In this document: positions 22,482-33,256 of the stretch, piece by piece
How positions within the stretch are numbered: position 1 is the stretch's first letter
Layout of the letters: the number at the start of each line of letters is the position of its first letter
Assembly: GCF_000340215.1 (NCBI RefSeq)
Contig: NW_006921532.1
Coordinates: 2,087,337 to 2,151,336 of the forward strand
Direction: 5' to 3'
Source: Pseudocercospora fijiensis CIRAD86
Taxonomy: Eukaryota; Ascomycota; Dothideomycetes; Mycosphaerellales; Mycosphaerellaceae
DNA length: 64,000 nt
Notes under the pieces: model-generated
What the model was told of the DNA's origin: nothing
Database searches by the model: none
The model's input: only the letters and a program-made list of their open reading frames with translations
Position numbers and translations under genes: made by a program

Positions 22482-22484
22482 TAG

Positions 22485-23590
22485 GAGCCATTTTCAAGCA
22501 CAGGGCTGATCCCTCTGGACCCTTTCGAAGATGTCTCGGCAACCTTTTGCACGCTTCGAGAGCGACCATTCGTGGCTTTGACCCGTTTGAAACCCCGCTG
22601 ATGACCACCAAACAGGTTTCCATTCAACTCTCGAACAGCTCCAGAAGCCTAAGAGTTGATGGTCATGTCCATCATCAGGTCCGTTCCTGCGCGCCAGTAC
22701 GCGGCCGAGTAAGCTGCATACCGCATAGGGCGCTCCTGCTGAAGCTTGACACCCCACTGTATTTGAAGCATTTGTCTGGTACACCGAAACTCTGCTGAGT
22801 CAGTGGTGTGGTGTACGGACACGGCGCCTGTACTGTATGATGATGATGCCAGGTCGGGAAGGATCTCAATCGGTGTGGCTCGTGAGGGGGCACACGTGGT
22901 GATTATTTTTGTTGGTCAGATTCTTGCATGTGGCTGACAAGAGGTGAGGTGGACGAGGTGGTTGATTCTATCCTCTCGTGTTTCCCGCTGCTACTTGAAG
23001 CACTCGTCTTGGAAGTAGAGGAACTTGAGATTCTCAAGGCTTCTGGGTGATAGAGAGTGCGTAGGCAGTTGCCCAAATCTCTCAGCTTCAGATTCACTTT
23101 TCTTGCAGCGAGTAGGCCTGTGCGGAAGAGATCCTGTGCGATGTGCGACATCAACTGGGGAGTAAACAAGTCGCATTTCCTTCTGCAAGACAATAACGTC
23201 AAAAGTACGACAAGGTTTGGCGTCCGTTAAACTTCCAATGCCGGCGTCTTGGAAGCCAGGAGGCAGGCACGAGATCCAAGGCAAATGGGGATAGAATTGC
23301 AACCAAGACTCCGCGATATGCTTGCCCCAATTTGTGCCAGACAAACTGACGTCGAAGCGCGAAGAGCCTGAGAAAGTCCGCGTCCCAAGACTTGCAGCAC
23401 AGCGGATTGGACGGCAAACCAGAGGAAGCAAAAGATCGGGTTGGAAATATGGTGAAGCACTCAAGGATCGCAAGGCCCTGCATCCATCATGGTCCCGTAC
23501 TGGAATGTCGAGACGCTGAGAGATGATCCCATGCGGCCGGCTACTGGGCCATCTTCATCACCGCACCACAACGAACCCTGAGGATTGGGT
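22485..23590. other. Host flank with possible gene remnants
   Basis: Unique-looking, GC-normal DNA. On the minus strand a segment at about 22903-23185 reads like a natural protein end (an amphipathic LFRTGLLAARKVNLKLRDLG stretch, then a Ser/Thr tail). A donor-like GTTTAACG and a TTGCAG acceptor lie just upstream, but the upstream frame could not be joined. Treat it as a possible gene fragment of unknown function. Confidence 0.3.
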
Positions 23591-23599
23591 GGCCTTCGA

Positions 23600-24703
23600 T
23601 GCTTCCGTCAGCCTTCCATGATGACTGCGTTGCCATGAATGATCAAAACTACGGAGATCTTGTGCCATGGACAAGAGCAGAGTGCCACGGCTGGGTGAGC
23701 GTAACGTTGGCTTTCCATTGGCATTGACTGTCCTTTCCTTCCCATTCTCCATTTACAGAGTTATTCGTCGTGCGGCCGATTTCATTATTGCTTCGAGCAA
23801 TGCACCGACGAGTCACGAAGGCCAAGCTGGACTCAAGGCATCCCATCTGGACAACTTGAGTGCTGGTCCACAGCCACGCCACAAGAACAGACAGAGGCTT
23901 GCCGCCGCATGGAATGCTTTCCTCGACATGTCTCCTCCAAAGCGCAAGCGGGATGAGCGCTGGCTTGAAAGTATGTAGATGCTTCGGGGCCGTCAGGCTG
24001 AGGTGTGGAATACTGTCCGCGACGTGCTCAAGGATGCCAACCTCTATCCGCAAGACATCGAGGAGGAGATGCATCTCTTGAGCGCTGCAAGTACACCTGG
24101 GCACTGAGCTGAAGTAGCTTCTAGACGCCAAGCGGTATGGGATAAGCCAGCATACCAACTTCCTTGACGGAAGTGCAATCTCAGTGGGCTGTCCCTGCCA
24201 ATGACAAGCCTGTGTGAGCAGTCGAGCGGATCAAGTCCAAGACTCGCCCTGGTGATATGAGTGACGAGGAACTCCGTGGAGACGGCGCTACCATTTCTTC
24301 AGTGGCGCAGCCAGAACCAGTGATATCGCCACGGATCCCACTTCGCCGCGAGTCGCTGCTCACCCTTTCCAAAATGCTTCCATCAAACTCAAGTCGATCA
24401 AGTGACAGCAATTCGTCTCAGCCATGGCAGACGCAGGTTTCTCAGCTACGCAAGCACTATGGAGGCGCTGCCGTCGCCTTCTCTCCAGTAACGACATCTG
24501 GGTCAGCTGGATCGATCATCTTCCACAAGCCGCATCCAGATCCCGAGCTCGACCCAGTCATGCTTCATGCGATTGGAAAGCGTATGCATAAGTGGCTTGG
24601 CTGGAACTGTTACAGCCTTGTCGAGCGGATGGGAAGAGAAGTGAATGTTCAGCGCGAATGTGGTGGTTTTGGTTTGGTGTTGATCTGCCCTTTGACACTC
24701 TGA
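23600..24703 (+). pseudogene. Decayed gene, conserved fungal C-terminus (HicA-like?)
   Basis: The plus strand carries coding-like pieces in order: a GTGAGC...TTTACAG intron (about 23694-23759), a basic segment NRQRLAAAWNAFLDMSPPKR, an in-frame TAG, then AEVWNTVRDVLKDANLYPQD. A frame change and a TGA follow, and finally an open piece from 24257. That last piece ends in FHKPHPDPELDPVMLHAIGK followed by RMHKWLGW. I recall similar HKPHPDP...GKRxxKxxGW ends in fungal hypothetical proteins, and the pattern resembles the HicA/YcfA double-stranded-RNA-binding-like fold; that link is inference. Several stops are at Trp/Gln-like positions, so RIP may have leaked from the neighbouring elements. It is not functional as read. 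Confidence 0.5.
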
Positions 24704-24924
24704 CCAAATGTTGGATTTGTGACCAGGACTGGAGAACTCGTCGTGTTTAGAGATTGTCGGGCTAAAGTCACGCAGGTTCTTGTGAAACACCATAAGCAAG
24801 AAGATCCATTAGATGTATGTCATCTTTTGACTTTTGGCAGAACAGTACAGAAGGCCACGCCAGGAAAGGCGACCGAAGGATCAAAAAGAGCAACGTGTAA
24901 TCGTTATGCTACGCTATGAAAATG

Positions 24925-27520
24925 CTATTGTAGTGGTTCGTAATCGTCGTCATCATCCCAACCCAGACTCTTGTAAATCGAGGTTCGGTCTGTGGTGTAA
25001 TCAAGACCAATTCCCGAATCATCGTTCTTATCCGGCGAAACTTCAACAATAGCCTGCAGTCGAGATTTGGCTGACATTGATGGCATTGGCTTCAAAGGCG
25101 TAGCTTCGATATTCGCTATGCGAGTGGCCGAAGGCGACTCAAGCAATGTCCCAGGCTCGCGCCCTAATCCTGCAGGCATATACTTAGCGAAGCCGCGAGA
25201 TGGCGTGTCTTCAATGCCTGAGGTGTGCTTCGATCGATGGCCAGTTTGTGGAACGGCAGGCGTGCTGCCTACCACACCACCATGCTGCGCGAACAGTTTT
25301 GTGGAAGACGAAGGCACGATTGAAGTCGCGCCAGACCGCTCGTTGGAGCCTGCCTGCGTCCGCCGTCGGGGAGCCGGGGTGGCTTTGATATGTCTCGGCG
25401 TGGCAGTGATGGGCGCGGCTATTGTGCTACGCTGACCTTGCGACTTGCTGGACTTTTTCTTGACCAGCTCCCTCGCAAAGCTCTCGTCTGCTTTCTTCGC
25501 GGTCTCTTCGGTAGCCAGGCTCCTGTTAGGCTTCCTGATCCCGGAGACAGCCTCACGGACGAGCTGCTCACGCTTGGCCTTCTCGCGCAGCTTGGCCTCG
25601 CTGGCCTGCGACATCGCCGAGAAATCCACCTGCCGTCTGTTTCCCATTGCCTGGTCAAGTAGGCTGACGTGCTTTCTCGATTGCGAATTCGCTTTGGCCT
25701 GAGGTATACTCTTGAGCGATGGTTGCTCACTTTGCTCCCGCTTGATAAGCGGTGCCAAGGCATCTTGGTCGGTGGCAGAGCGATGCAATGGAGGTGCTCT
25801 TCTGCGGTTGACTGTGTCTGTGGCGGCACGCTCGAGTGGCTTTCTCGGCTTCTTCTCCGGGGCCGGGCGCATTGCAGGCTCGCCAGGCTTCCTCGATGCT
25901 AAACCGGACTTTCTGTTCAGTGGGTTCGGCGCAGCCGGACCACCAAGCTTCTTGCTCGTGGCATTTGCTTGATCAAAGATTCGAGAGCTCCAGAATGGAA
26001 TCACAACTTCCGTAGCAAAGTCCTTCAGATCATCCTTGGCTTCGTCCTGCGCAGCCGTGCCGTTCTCGTTCTTCGTCTTCAACGGAGAGCTCGTGTCTAG
26101 CGAGTACCAAATGCTCAAACGATCAATCATAGTCTGCATTACGCTCGCGAGATCAAGCTCTTTCTTCTTCCGAGGCTTCTTCTCACTGGTTACAGCTTGA
26201 GTATCCTCTGCTTGCGATTCGACGTTCTGCGATTCCAAATTCGGTGGTAGTACAGACGCTGGCGGCGCTGATGCTTCGAGAGCCATAGTTTCCAGAATTA
26301 GAATGACCTGCAGAAAAGTCTCTCGATTTCGCAGCTTCCGTGATCGCCGTTGCAAGTGCGATTCCAGTGATTCCACTGAGCTGGGAGGATTTGCACTTTC
26401 ATCGTCCTTTCGCCACCATTGCTCCACGTAGTCCTTCTCGTCTATGAAGAAACCATGCTTGTCACGCTTGGGTTTCCACTTGCGCTTGCGCCGTGTCTTA
26501 GGCTTGCTCTCCGGCGTTTCAAGCAGCGACATGTCCCTCACAAGCTCCGAGACATTCTCGCGGTACTTCTTGTCCGCCACAGAAGCCGACAGAATGGCAC
26601 CGCGGAGGAAGGTGATCAGCTCCGCAGGTCGGGCAGAGAAGACAGCTCGAGCACGAGCAAGCGGGCCTTTGACAAAGTACGCCAATGGTGTTCTCGACAG
26701 GTATAGTGTGTCCAGGTAGTGTTTGGCGAGCTCTTCCAGGGCATCTTCTGGCGAGGTATGTTTCGGAGCTGTGACGTCTTCTGGCTGCGCGTCTTCGATC
26801 GCTGAGGAAGTTGTGTCTAAGTCCTTCTCGCCCACCTGCACCACACCGGCTGACACGGGTCTTCCTCCTGAAGCTGCTTGCAGCGAGAGCTTCAGCTTGT
26901 GTCTGGAGCCGGTGCGTGTATCGATGCTCGTGCTCATATCCACAGATGCAGACATCCACCATGCCTTTCCAGCATCAACGGATTGCAGAGCCTGCCGCTT
27001 TTGCTGGTATTCGCGAGGTTGTACATGCAGCTTCGATCGTGCGATCATGTCATCTTTTCGAACATTGCTTCGGAGCCGACATAATGCGTACTGGCGCTTG
27101 TGCACTCGCTCCACTGCGTACAATCGTCGCTCTTCCTCCTCTTCTACAATCAATACATTGAGATCGTGCCGGTGCTCATGACAAGCTTCCAGAACTGATA
27201 CATGTGCCGCGAAAAGTCGGCTTCCATCATGTGTCGAGTCCAGATATGCTAGTGGCAGTTGGGATCGGCGTAACAGACATTGCGGCTTGAACATTAGTGG
27301 CTTCGCAAATGGATTTGAAGAATCGGTCTGAGAGCAATTAGTAGGACTCGAAACGCTTCACTACTAGTCCACATACTCGTATACTGAATGATCGTGTATC
27401 AATGGCAATCGGCGCTTCATTGCTGTCGTCTCGCTTTCTCTTGCGCGTAGCTTCATCGTTGCTGTGCGCTTGGTCTTGGATCGTATCGCGTGATATGCAT
27501 GTTTCTGTATGAATTGACAT
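24925..27520 (-). CDS. SLD3: DNA replication regulator Sld3
   Basis: A nuclear replication-initiation factor that, once phosphorylated by CDK and DDK, brings Cdc45 to the Mcm2-7 helicase and binds Dpb11 (Treslin/TICRR counterpart). Two exons: 27377-27520 (start MSIHTETC, with RKRKRD) and 24925-27327, joined over a 49-nt intron at 27328-27376 (GTATGT, branch TACTAAT, CTCAG) in phase 0, giving 848 aa. The join places PFAKPLMFKP directly before RRSQLPLAYLD, as in other fungal Sld3 proteins. The central Sld3/Cdc45-binding region lies around ALEELAKHYLDTLYLSRTPLAYF and ETFLQVILILETMAL. The C-terminal half is basic, disordered and rich in SP/TP sites (TPRHIKATPAPRR, EATPLKP, VEVSPDK), fitting CDK targets. 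An earlier in-frame start was not found. Confidence 0.88.
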
Positions 27521-27807
27521 GTTCCATAACCAAATACTGAATATGCGGCCGTATCAATGCCGCGTTTCCATAAGTCATAACGTGGGAAGCAGTCGAGGAG
27601 AGAGCAGCGCAGCGCAGCACAAAGAGAGAGACGCGTTGAAGCAAGCGAGCGGTTCGCTTCGCGTCTGACGGGAGATCGATGATCAATGACCGATGCCAAG
27701 ACTTTGGGCCGGTCTACATTTCATTCACTTTCATTAATCTGCTAGGCTAAATTTATGTGCGTTGCTCGACTCCAGCCTTCTTCCTCCCCGCCCGAGTCAA
27801 CAGCGCT

Positions 27808-29663
27808 TCATTCTGCTCGACATCGACCCTTAGCATGCAGTTCCTCTACAGGCGCGTCGACACGATATGTCATGGTCTTCTTGATATCTCCCATGAACCA
27901 ACACACAACACAAGCCAACCCTCCAAATGCTGCAGCGATAATCCATACAGCACGCATTGAATCCGCCTGAGCATGTTGCAAAGCTGCTTCTCCCGCCCGA
28001 ATCACATTCTCGTTCGCTCCAGAGACATTCGCTAGCGCAGTGCTATTTCGGCTCGTTAATGCTGCAATGAATGGTCCGACGCCTGATCTTGGGAGCCCTG
28101 CCTCCTCCACCGCGGTCCCGACATATCGTCGAGTATAGTTCTTCGCTCTAGCCGTGACCACACTAGTGTATATTGCAGTGAATACGGTTGCTGCCACAGC
28201 GCGCGTGCTTGTGATTACAGCCGTCGCAGTACTGATTAGATGGTGCGGAGTGGCCAGTTGCACGCCGGCTACAATGAGGGTCAAAGGTCCGGCAAATCCA
28301 ATGCCTGCAAGACCGCAGAATACCAAAGCATCAATAGACTGTCCTGGCTGGACGGTGGCCAGACCAATCATACCACCAGTCCATAACAGAAAGCCGAGCA
28401 AGAGCGGTAGTCGAATGCTTCTGGATTTCGTACTGATGTAACCATAGGCGAAGGTGGTAAGGGTAGCGCCTACCCACCATGGCATAGTGCGAGCACTGAT
28501 TAGGAAAGGGTCAGTCTCAAACAGGTCGCCCGTCCTAGAAGATGCATCAGTCGCTGCGTGTGTCGCAGAAAGGTAGGAAGTAAACTTGCAACTGCGGATA
28601 GAATATCACAAATGCAAACAGCATAATTCCTTCGATAAAGATAAGCAGTATACATCCAACATAGGTCCGAACATACTCTGGCGGCCCTCGGAATAGATCG
28701 TGATGCAGGATCCCGTGTGTTGTTCCCTTCCACTCGTGCAGGGCGAAAGCGAGCAGAGTCACGATTCCAGTGACTAAGGTCCCAAGCACTGGCGCGTCAT
28801 CCCAAGCGTATAGAACTCCACCAAGACCCATGCCAACAAGGAATAGCGACAGTCCTGTGGTGAGCAAAAAGAAGCCGACAAGGTCCAATTGTCGTATCTT
28901 GTCCCAAATCCTCAGAGTTTCACAACGCGCGTGTCTCTTCGGCGGCCTATATCCAAAGAGCAGTCCAAGAATTGTTACTCCCCGCACAGCGAACATGATC
29001 CAGTAATAATGTCTCCAGCCTTGATGTGCATCATCTCTTGTGAGTGCACCGACGCTGAGGATTGACGTAATTGTGGACATAGAAGCAAAGGTATTCAGAG
29101 AGCCCTGCACCGCAGGATACCATTTTCTTGGCACGATTTCGCTGGGAATGCAGTATGTTAATGGAACAGTGGCAAATCCAAATCCTATGAGGACAGTAGC
29201 GGCAAGGAGGCGTCCAATATCTTGAGAGCCAGGTGCGATTGCCGCTCCGATGAATGCAAGGGTGCAACAGAGCACGAGAATCGTTTTACGAGCTTGAAAT
29301 GTGTCCGAAGCTGAAGCAACGAGGGGACCTATAACGGCTTGAACCAAGGAAAGAGCATTTGGTATCCATTGAGCAGTCTCTGATGCATCGAGGTCGGCCG
29401 CGATGAATGAAAGCTGTGTGTCAGGCTTGATTAGCTGGGTTTTGCAGATCTTGACATGGACATACAGCGCTGGATGGGCCTTGCAGCGCCATGATCTGAA
29501 CCCACTCTAGCAAGAATAGAGATGCTATTGCAATGTATGTCGTCGCATTCAGTTGGGGCTCCTCATCGTCGAGATCATACACGAGATTGTCTGGCAGGTT
29601 GCCCTCACCGGTCGTAGAGGTAGCTGCACCGGTCTTGAACTCGGTTTTTCGTTCTTCGTCCAT
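27808..29663 (-). CDS. MFS transporter, TRI12/siderophore-efflux type
   Basis: A plasma-membrane drug:H+ antiporter-like protein of about 580 aa with around 14 membrane segments. Three exons: 29466-29663 (from MDEERKTEF), about 28594-29413 and 27808-28535. Intron 1 (29414-29465) has GTATGT...GCTAATC...CACAG. Intron 2 (about 28536-28593) ends at TTCTAG but needs a weak donor (GTTGCA), so that junction is provisional. Family marks are GPLVASASDTFQARKTI, GFATVPLTYCIPSEIVPRKW, HHDLFRGPPEYVRTYVGCIL and the C-terminal ATPHHLISTATAVI. TRI12-family members export toxins or siderophores, but no biosynthetic cluster surrounds this gene, so the substrate is unknown. Confidence 0.83.
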
Positions 29664-30494
29664 GGTCTTCACTCCAAAATCCCAAACCACGCCCGAGAAT
29701 GTCGGATGTGCTTGCTACAAGAGAGCCTGGCAATGTGGCCTCTAAGCTGATACCAAGCCGAAGACTCAGAATGCATCATAGTAGGGTTGTACGGCCTCGG
29801 AGATGGCTGTTGTGCAGCAGGGCGTGGCTTGCAGCGTTCGCGTTCTCACCAGAGTCTTTAGTTAGCCAGCAGGAAAGCAGGAGATACGTTTGGTCGCTGA
29901 TCTGCGCTGGGCTGCAGCGGGATGAATACGTTCTAGCTTCCTACAATACCGAGTCTCCATGCTTCCGAGATGACAGATGTAGAGACGAGGCTCCTCGAAC
30001 CGCGAATGGTCGTTTTGACGCCCAGCGCTAGAAGATTGCATGCCACTCTTCGCCTTTCTCATTGTAATAATCAGCACTCTGCTGCCGTGACCCTTCCTTG
30101 GTGACTGGATGCTCATCATGTCACAGCTAGCACCGATAGCCATCTCGCTGGGAGATCTCCGTGGCAGTGTGAGCTCCGGATGGCCTTGCAACGAACGAGT
30201 AGAAGAGTAGAAAGGCAGATTTAGTTGTTATTGCGGTGCCATCTGGGCAGCAGCCTGGAAGCGACTTGGGTGCATGAACTTGGCGCTGACATCCAGACCT
30301 CGGCCGACGCGAACTCCTCCTGCTGCCACCACCACCACCACCTGCAATCGATCACGCGTAGATGGCAATGGCTACCGTACATACAGATCCAGCAGTCGTA
30401 GCTTCCCAGTAATTTTCAACGAGCATCTTTTCTTTACTGACTTGTAGGTCTTCCTTCTTCACTTCCCACGCCACCCTCTCAGAGCTGTCTCGAA
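29664..30494. other. Intergenic region between divergent genes
   Basis: Promoter space of the MFS gene and the F-box-like gene. A short (ACC)n run lies near 30325-30342. No gene is seen. Confidence 0.5.
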
Positions 30495-31343
30495 ATGACA
30501 CCACCATCGTCTTCGTCTCCATCTCCCATCCTACGTCTCCCTCTCGAGCTTCGCCAGCAAATCTACGCCCACCTCCTCCCGCCGGAGAACGTCTCACACC
30601 CTCTGCCGTCCGTAGGCATAACATCAGTCTCGCACCGGCCACCCTCATCGTTCCTGCTCAACATCCATGCTCAACTCACAGATGAGATCTTAGACTACTT
30701 CTATACCATCTCAACCTGGAAGCTGGTGTTTTCTCATGCATTCAACTTCTTCCGAGTCGATCCTGATCTTCGCCGTCTGGAGTCCTCGCCTTCTCTGAAC
30801 CAGATTCGGAAGGTGGAAGTCGTATTCTTCTGTGATCTTCTCCTGCTGCAGAACTATCCGAGTTTTGGACTGGAAGCATTCTGTGCGGAAATAAAGCGAC
30901 GAGCATCCAGAGCTTGCGATGTGCTATGCCAGGCGCCGAAACTGAGAACCGTCGTGGTCAGCTGGTGTGATAGCACCAATACTGGCAACTGGCATGAGAA
31001 GGCGAAAATCGTAGAGCCCTTGAAGAAGCTGGGCAGACAAAAGCCGGACTTGAACTTCCGCATTGGAAAGATCACCGCCGAGGATGTAGATCGCGAGGCT
31101 TTTACACAAGCACTACAGAACGTACTTGGCGCAGAGCACCGGTTGGACGATAGCTACGATGGCACAGACGAAAGCTCATCAAACCTGCGGATGCTAGCAT
31201 TCGATGCACGGCAGGACAGAATGCTGGCGTCTGGCCATCCAAACTCTTACTCCATCTCAGTGAGGGGAAGAAGCGGGTGGAGAGCAGCTCGGCCAGCTCT
31301 AGCTGCACCTTTGGAAGTGGACGAGCGAGGTGATGAAGGCTGA
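30495..31343 (+). CDS. F-box-like conserved fungal protein
   Basis: A 282-residue protein with an F-box-like N-terminus: PILRLPLELRQQIYAHLLPPE at residues about 11-31, the pattern of the large dothideomycete family with L.LPxELRxxIY. The rest is a mixed helical/strand region with no repeat, membrane segment or catalytic motif that I recognise. F-box proteins usually link targets to SCF ubiquitin ligases, but many fungal members of this kind have no tested role, so no function is assigned. The start follows a run of CT-rich sequence. The last 40 residues are Arg/Ala-rich and weakly supported, and no intron is needed. Confidence 0.65.
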   Translation: MTPPSSSSPSPILRLPLELRQQIYAHLLPPENVSHPLPSVGITSVSHRPPSSFLLNIHAQLTDEILDYFYTISTWKLVFSHAFNFFRVDPDLRRLESSPSLNQIRKVEVVFFCDLLLLQNYPSFGLEAFCAEIKRRASRACDVLCQAPKLRTVVVSWCDSTNTGNWHEKAKIVEPLKKLGRQKPDLNFRIGKITAEDVDREAFTQALQNVLGAEHRLDDSYDGTDESSSNLRMLAFDARQDRMLASGHPNSYSISVRGRSGWRAARPALAAPLEVDERGDEG

Positions 31344-31421
31344 AACCGGTACTCAATTTTGATTAAGGAAACGTCTCTGCATCACTGCAGGCACTGGACT
31401 TCGCAGCAAAACAAAAGAAAA

Positions 31422-31494
31422 CGATCCCAGCCAGACTCGAACTGACAACCTCTGGATCCGGACTCCAACATTCTACCAATTGAACTACGGGACC
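31422..31494 (-). tRNA. tRNA-Arg (anticodon CCG)
   Basis: A 73-nt minus-strand cloverleaf: 5' arm GGTCCCG pairs with TGGGATC (two G-U pairs), D arm GTTC...GAAT, anticodon stem TTGGA/TCCAG with loop GTCCGGA, T arm GTCAG-TTCGAGT-CTGGC, and discriminator G. Loop position 33 is T and the anticodon reads CCG (Arg codon CGG). Position 32 is G, where a pyrimidine is usual. No intron and no encoded CCA. A run of T (TTTTCTTTT) follows directly and fits a Pol III terminator. Confidence 0.85.
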
Positions 31495-33256
31495 GGAGCA
31501 CTTGTATTGACACCAGCCTGGAATTGCTGTTCTATTAAGGGTTCACAAGCGCGCTGGATACCGGCTTCCGTCTAGCGGTGAGCGCTGGCCAACTTCCAGG
31601 TGAAGCAGAAAGCCGTTGAAGCTGCAGGAAGCCGGGAGCATGAGCTGCAACGAAGCTTCGAGCCTCCAACAGCCATCTTGAGCCTATAGATAGGTATCAA
31701 AGAAGCGATGAGTCTCATGGCGAGCGCATGAGGGCAGTTACTTGGCTTCTTGTACCAAGATTGTTCTCAGCAGGAGCCCTGGTCGAAGGTATCTTCTGAA
31801 GAGTTCTTAGCATTAATCTAACAGCCTGCAGTCATAAGAATAGACGACTTCGAACCCAGACTCCTTCTATACTCACCCAAGAAGGCATACTTTGTCAGTT
31901 GAAGGGACGAAGTCCTGTGCTGTCTGCATCTTTCATGCCTTGATGGATCCTCTGCACTTTAACCTGCAGTATCGGTATACGAATGAGCTGACAAATGCTC
32001 AGGAGTGGGCATGTTGACGCTAGGCCTTGAGCATATATAGAACGTAGTGGAGGCATATCGCGGCGGTGCTCCACGAGCAGTCTAGCTGAATACATACACC
32101 ACATTCAATTTGGACGAACTCAGGATCAGAAATGGAGCTGCTCTCCATCGGAACACCTGGTCGATGTCCATACAGCTTTATGGTGCCTGCATATGCTGCA
32201 TACCGGGCCCTCTTCGCCGTGCAGTGGGCTGGATATCAGAGTATGCTGTTGAGAAGCTATCTGTATGTCACCACCGGCAGTCTCACGGCCTAGTAGATCA
32301 GCACGCCCAATGTCCTGGGATACTAACCTTGCCTAGTGGAAGGCTCACTAGAGTTGACAACTAAAAGGTCCGGCACGCATCAATCTCTCCAGAAACTGTC
32401 GCAGACAGCCTCGTATCTTTCATGGAGTTGATGCATATCGTGATGTTGATCCAGTGGATCTCTTGTCCCGACTCATTGTCCAAGTGACATAGTGACATTG
32501 GCTTGCACTCACCTCACAATCTCCTAGCTCTTGCCACAGTCGAGGTGGGAAGCATAGTTCACAGTAGCTCCCACCGAACGAAGATGCCAAGAACTACGCC
32601 ATCTGATGAGATCAAGTCCAGACTCAAGGTTAAGGCAGCTTGACGCAAGGCAAATGAGACAGTCGAAGCCTCTCCCGCCGTGGGCTTGGCAGGGAAAATA
32701 GCTCTCTTGTCCAAACCGCCTCCTTTCGCACAGATACGTCAATCGCACTATCAGTCTTCTGCTGCTGTCCTTGGCGCGACCACCGCTCCGGACACACTGA
32801 CGTGCCATACACGTACACAAAAGTGATGCGCTATCACAGCCTCTATAACGATCGAGCATATGAATATGTCGCCACAAGGATCCCTTCTCTGGCATGGTTT
32901 GATGCTAACGTCAATCGCGCTTTGTTCACGCGAGCACTATGCAGAAACACACAGCGTTTGGCAAACCTTCTCCTTGCCACACTGGCACTACTAGTACCTC
33001 ACTGATAAGAGTCAATTCGCCCGAACTACTTAGTCTTGGCTAGAGAACGTTTTGGCTGATCAATGTTTCTTTTCGTATCACCCCGAGGCTGCGAGAGCAC
33101 ATGCAGACTTCGGCTTAACTCATAAACTGCTATATCTCACACTCGTTCTCAGTCTCCCTCGATATTGCTCAAGTCATTTCCAGAGAGTACATTCATGGCA
33201 TTAGACATCCGCCTCTGCGATACGACTACGCGGAAATAAAAGGCTTCTCGCCCGCC
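31495..33256. other. Intergenic region without supportable gene
   Basis: About 1.8 kb. Several 60-125 codon frames occur on both strands, with no domain or splice-consistent structure. It contains the upstream region of the tRNA gene and the promoter of the DUF1275 gene. Confidence 0.5.

Noticed and set aside
27808..29663. Secondary-metabolite cluster around the TRI12-like transporter
   Set aside because: Neighbours are SLD3, an F-box-like gene and a tRNA; no polyketide, peptide or terpene synthase or tailoring gene is present.
31800..31880. Possible second tRNA from a GGGTTCGAAGTC B-box-like motif
   Set aside because: No A box or pairing acceptor and anticodon arms could be formed around it.
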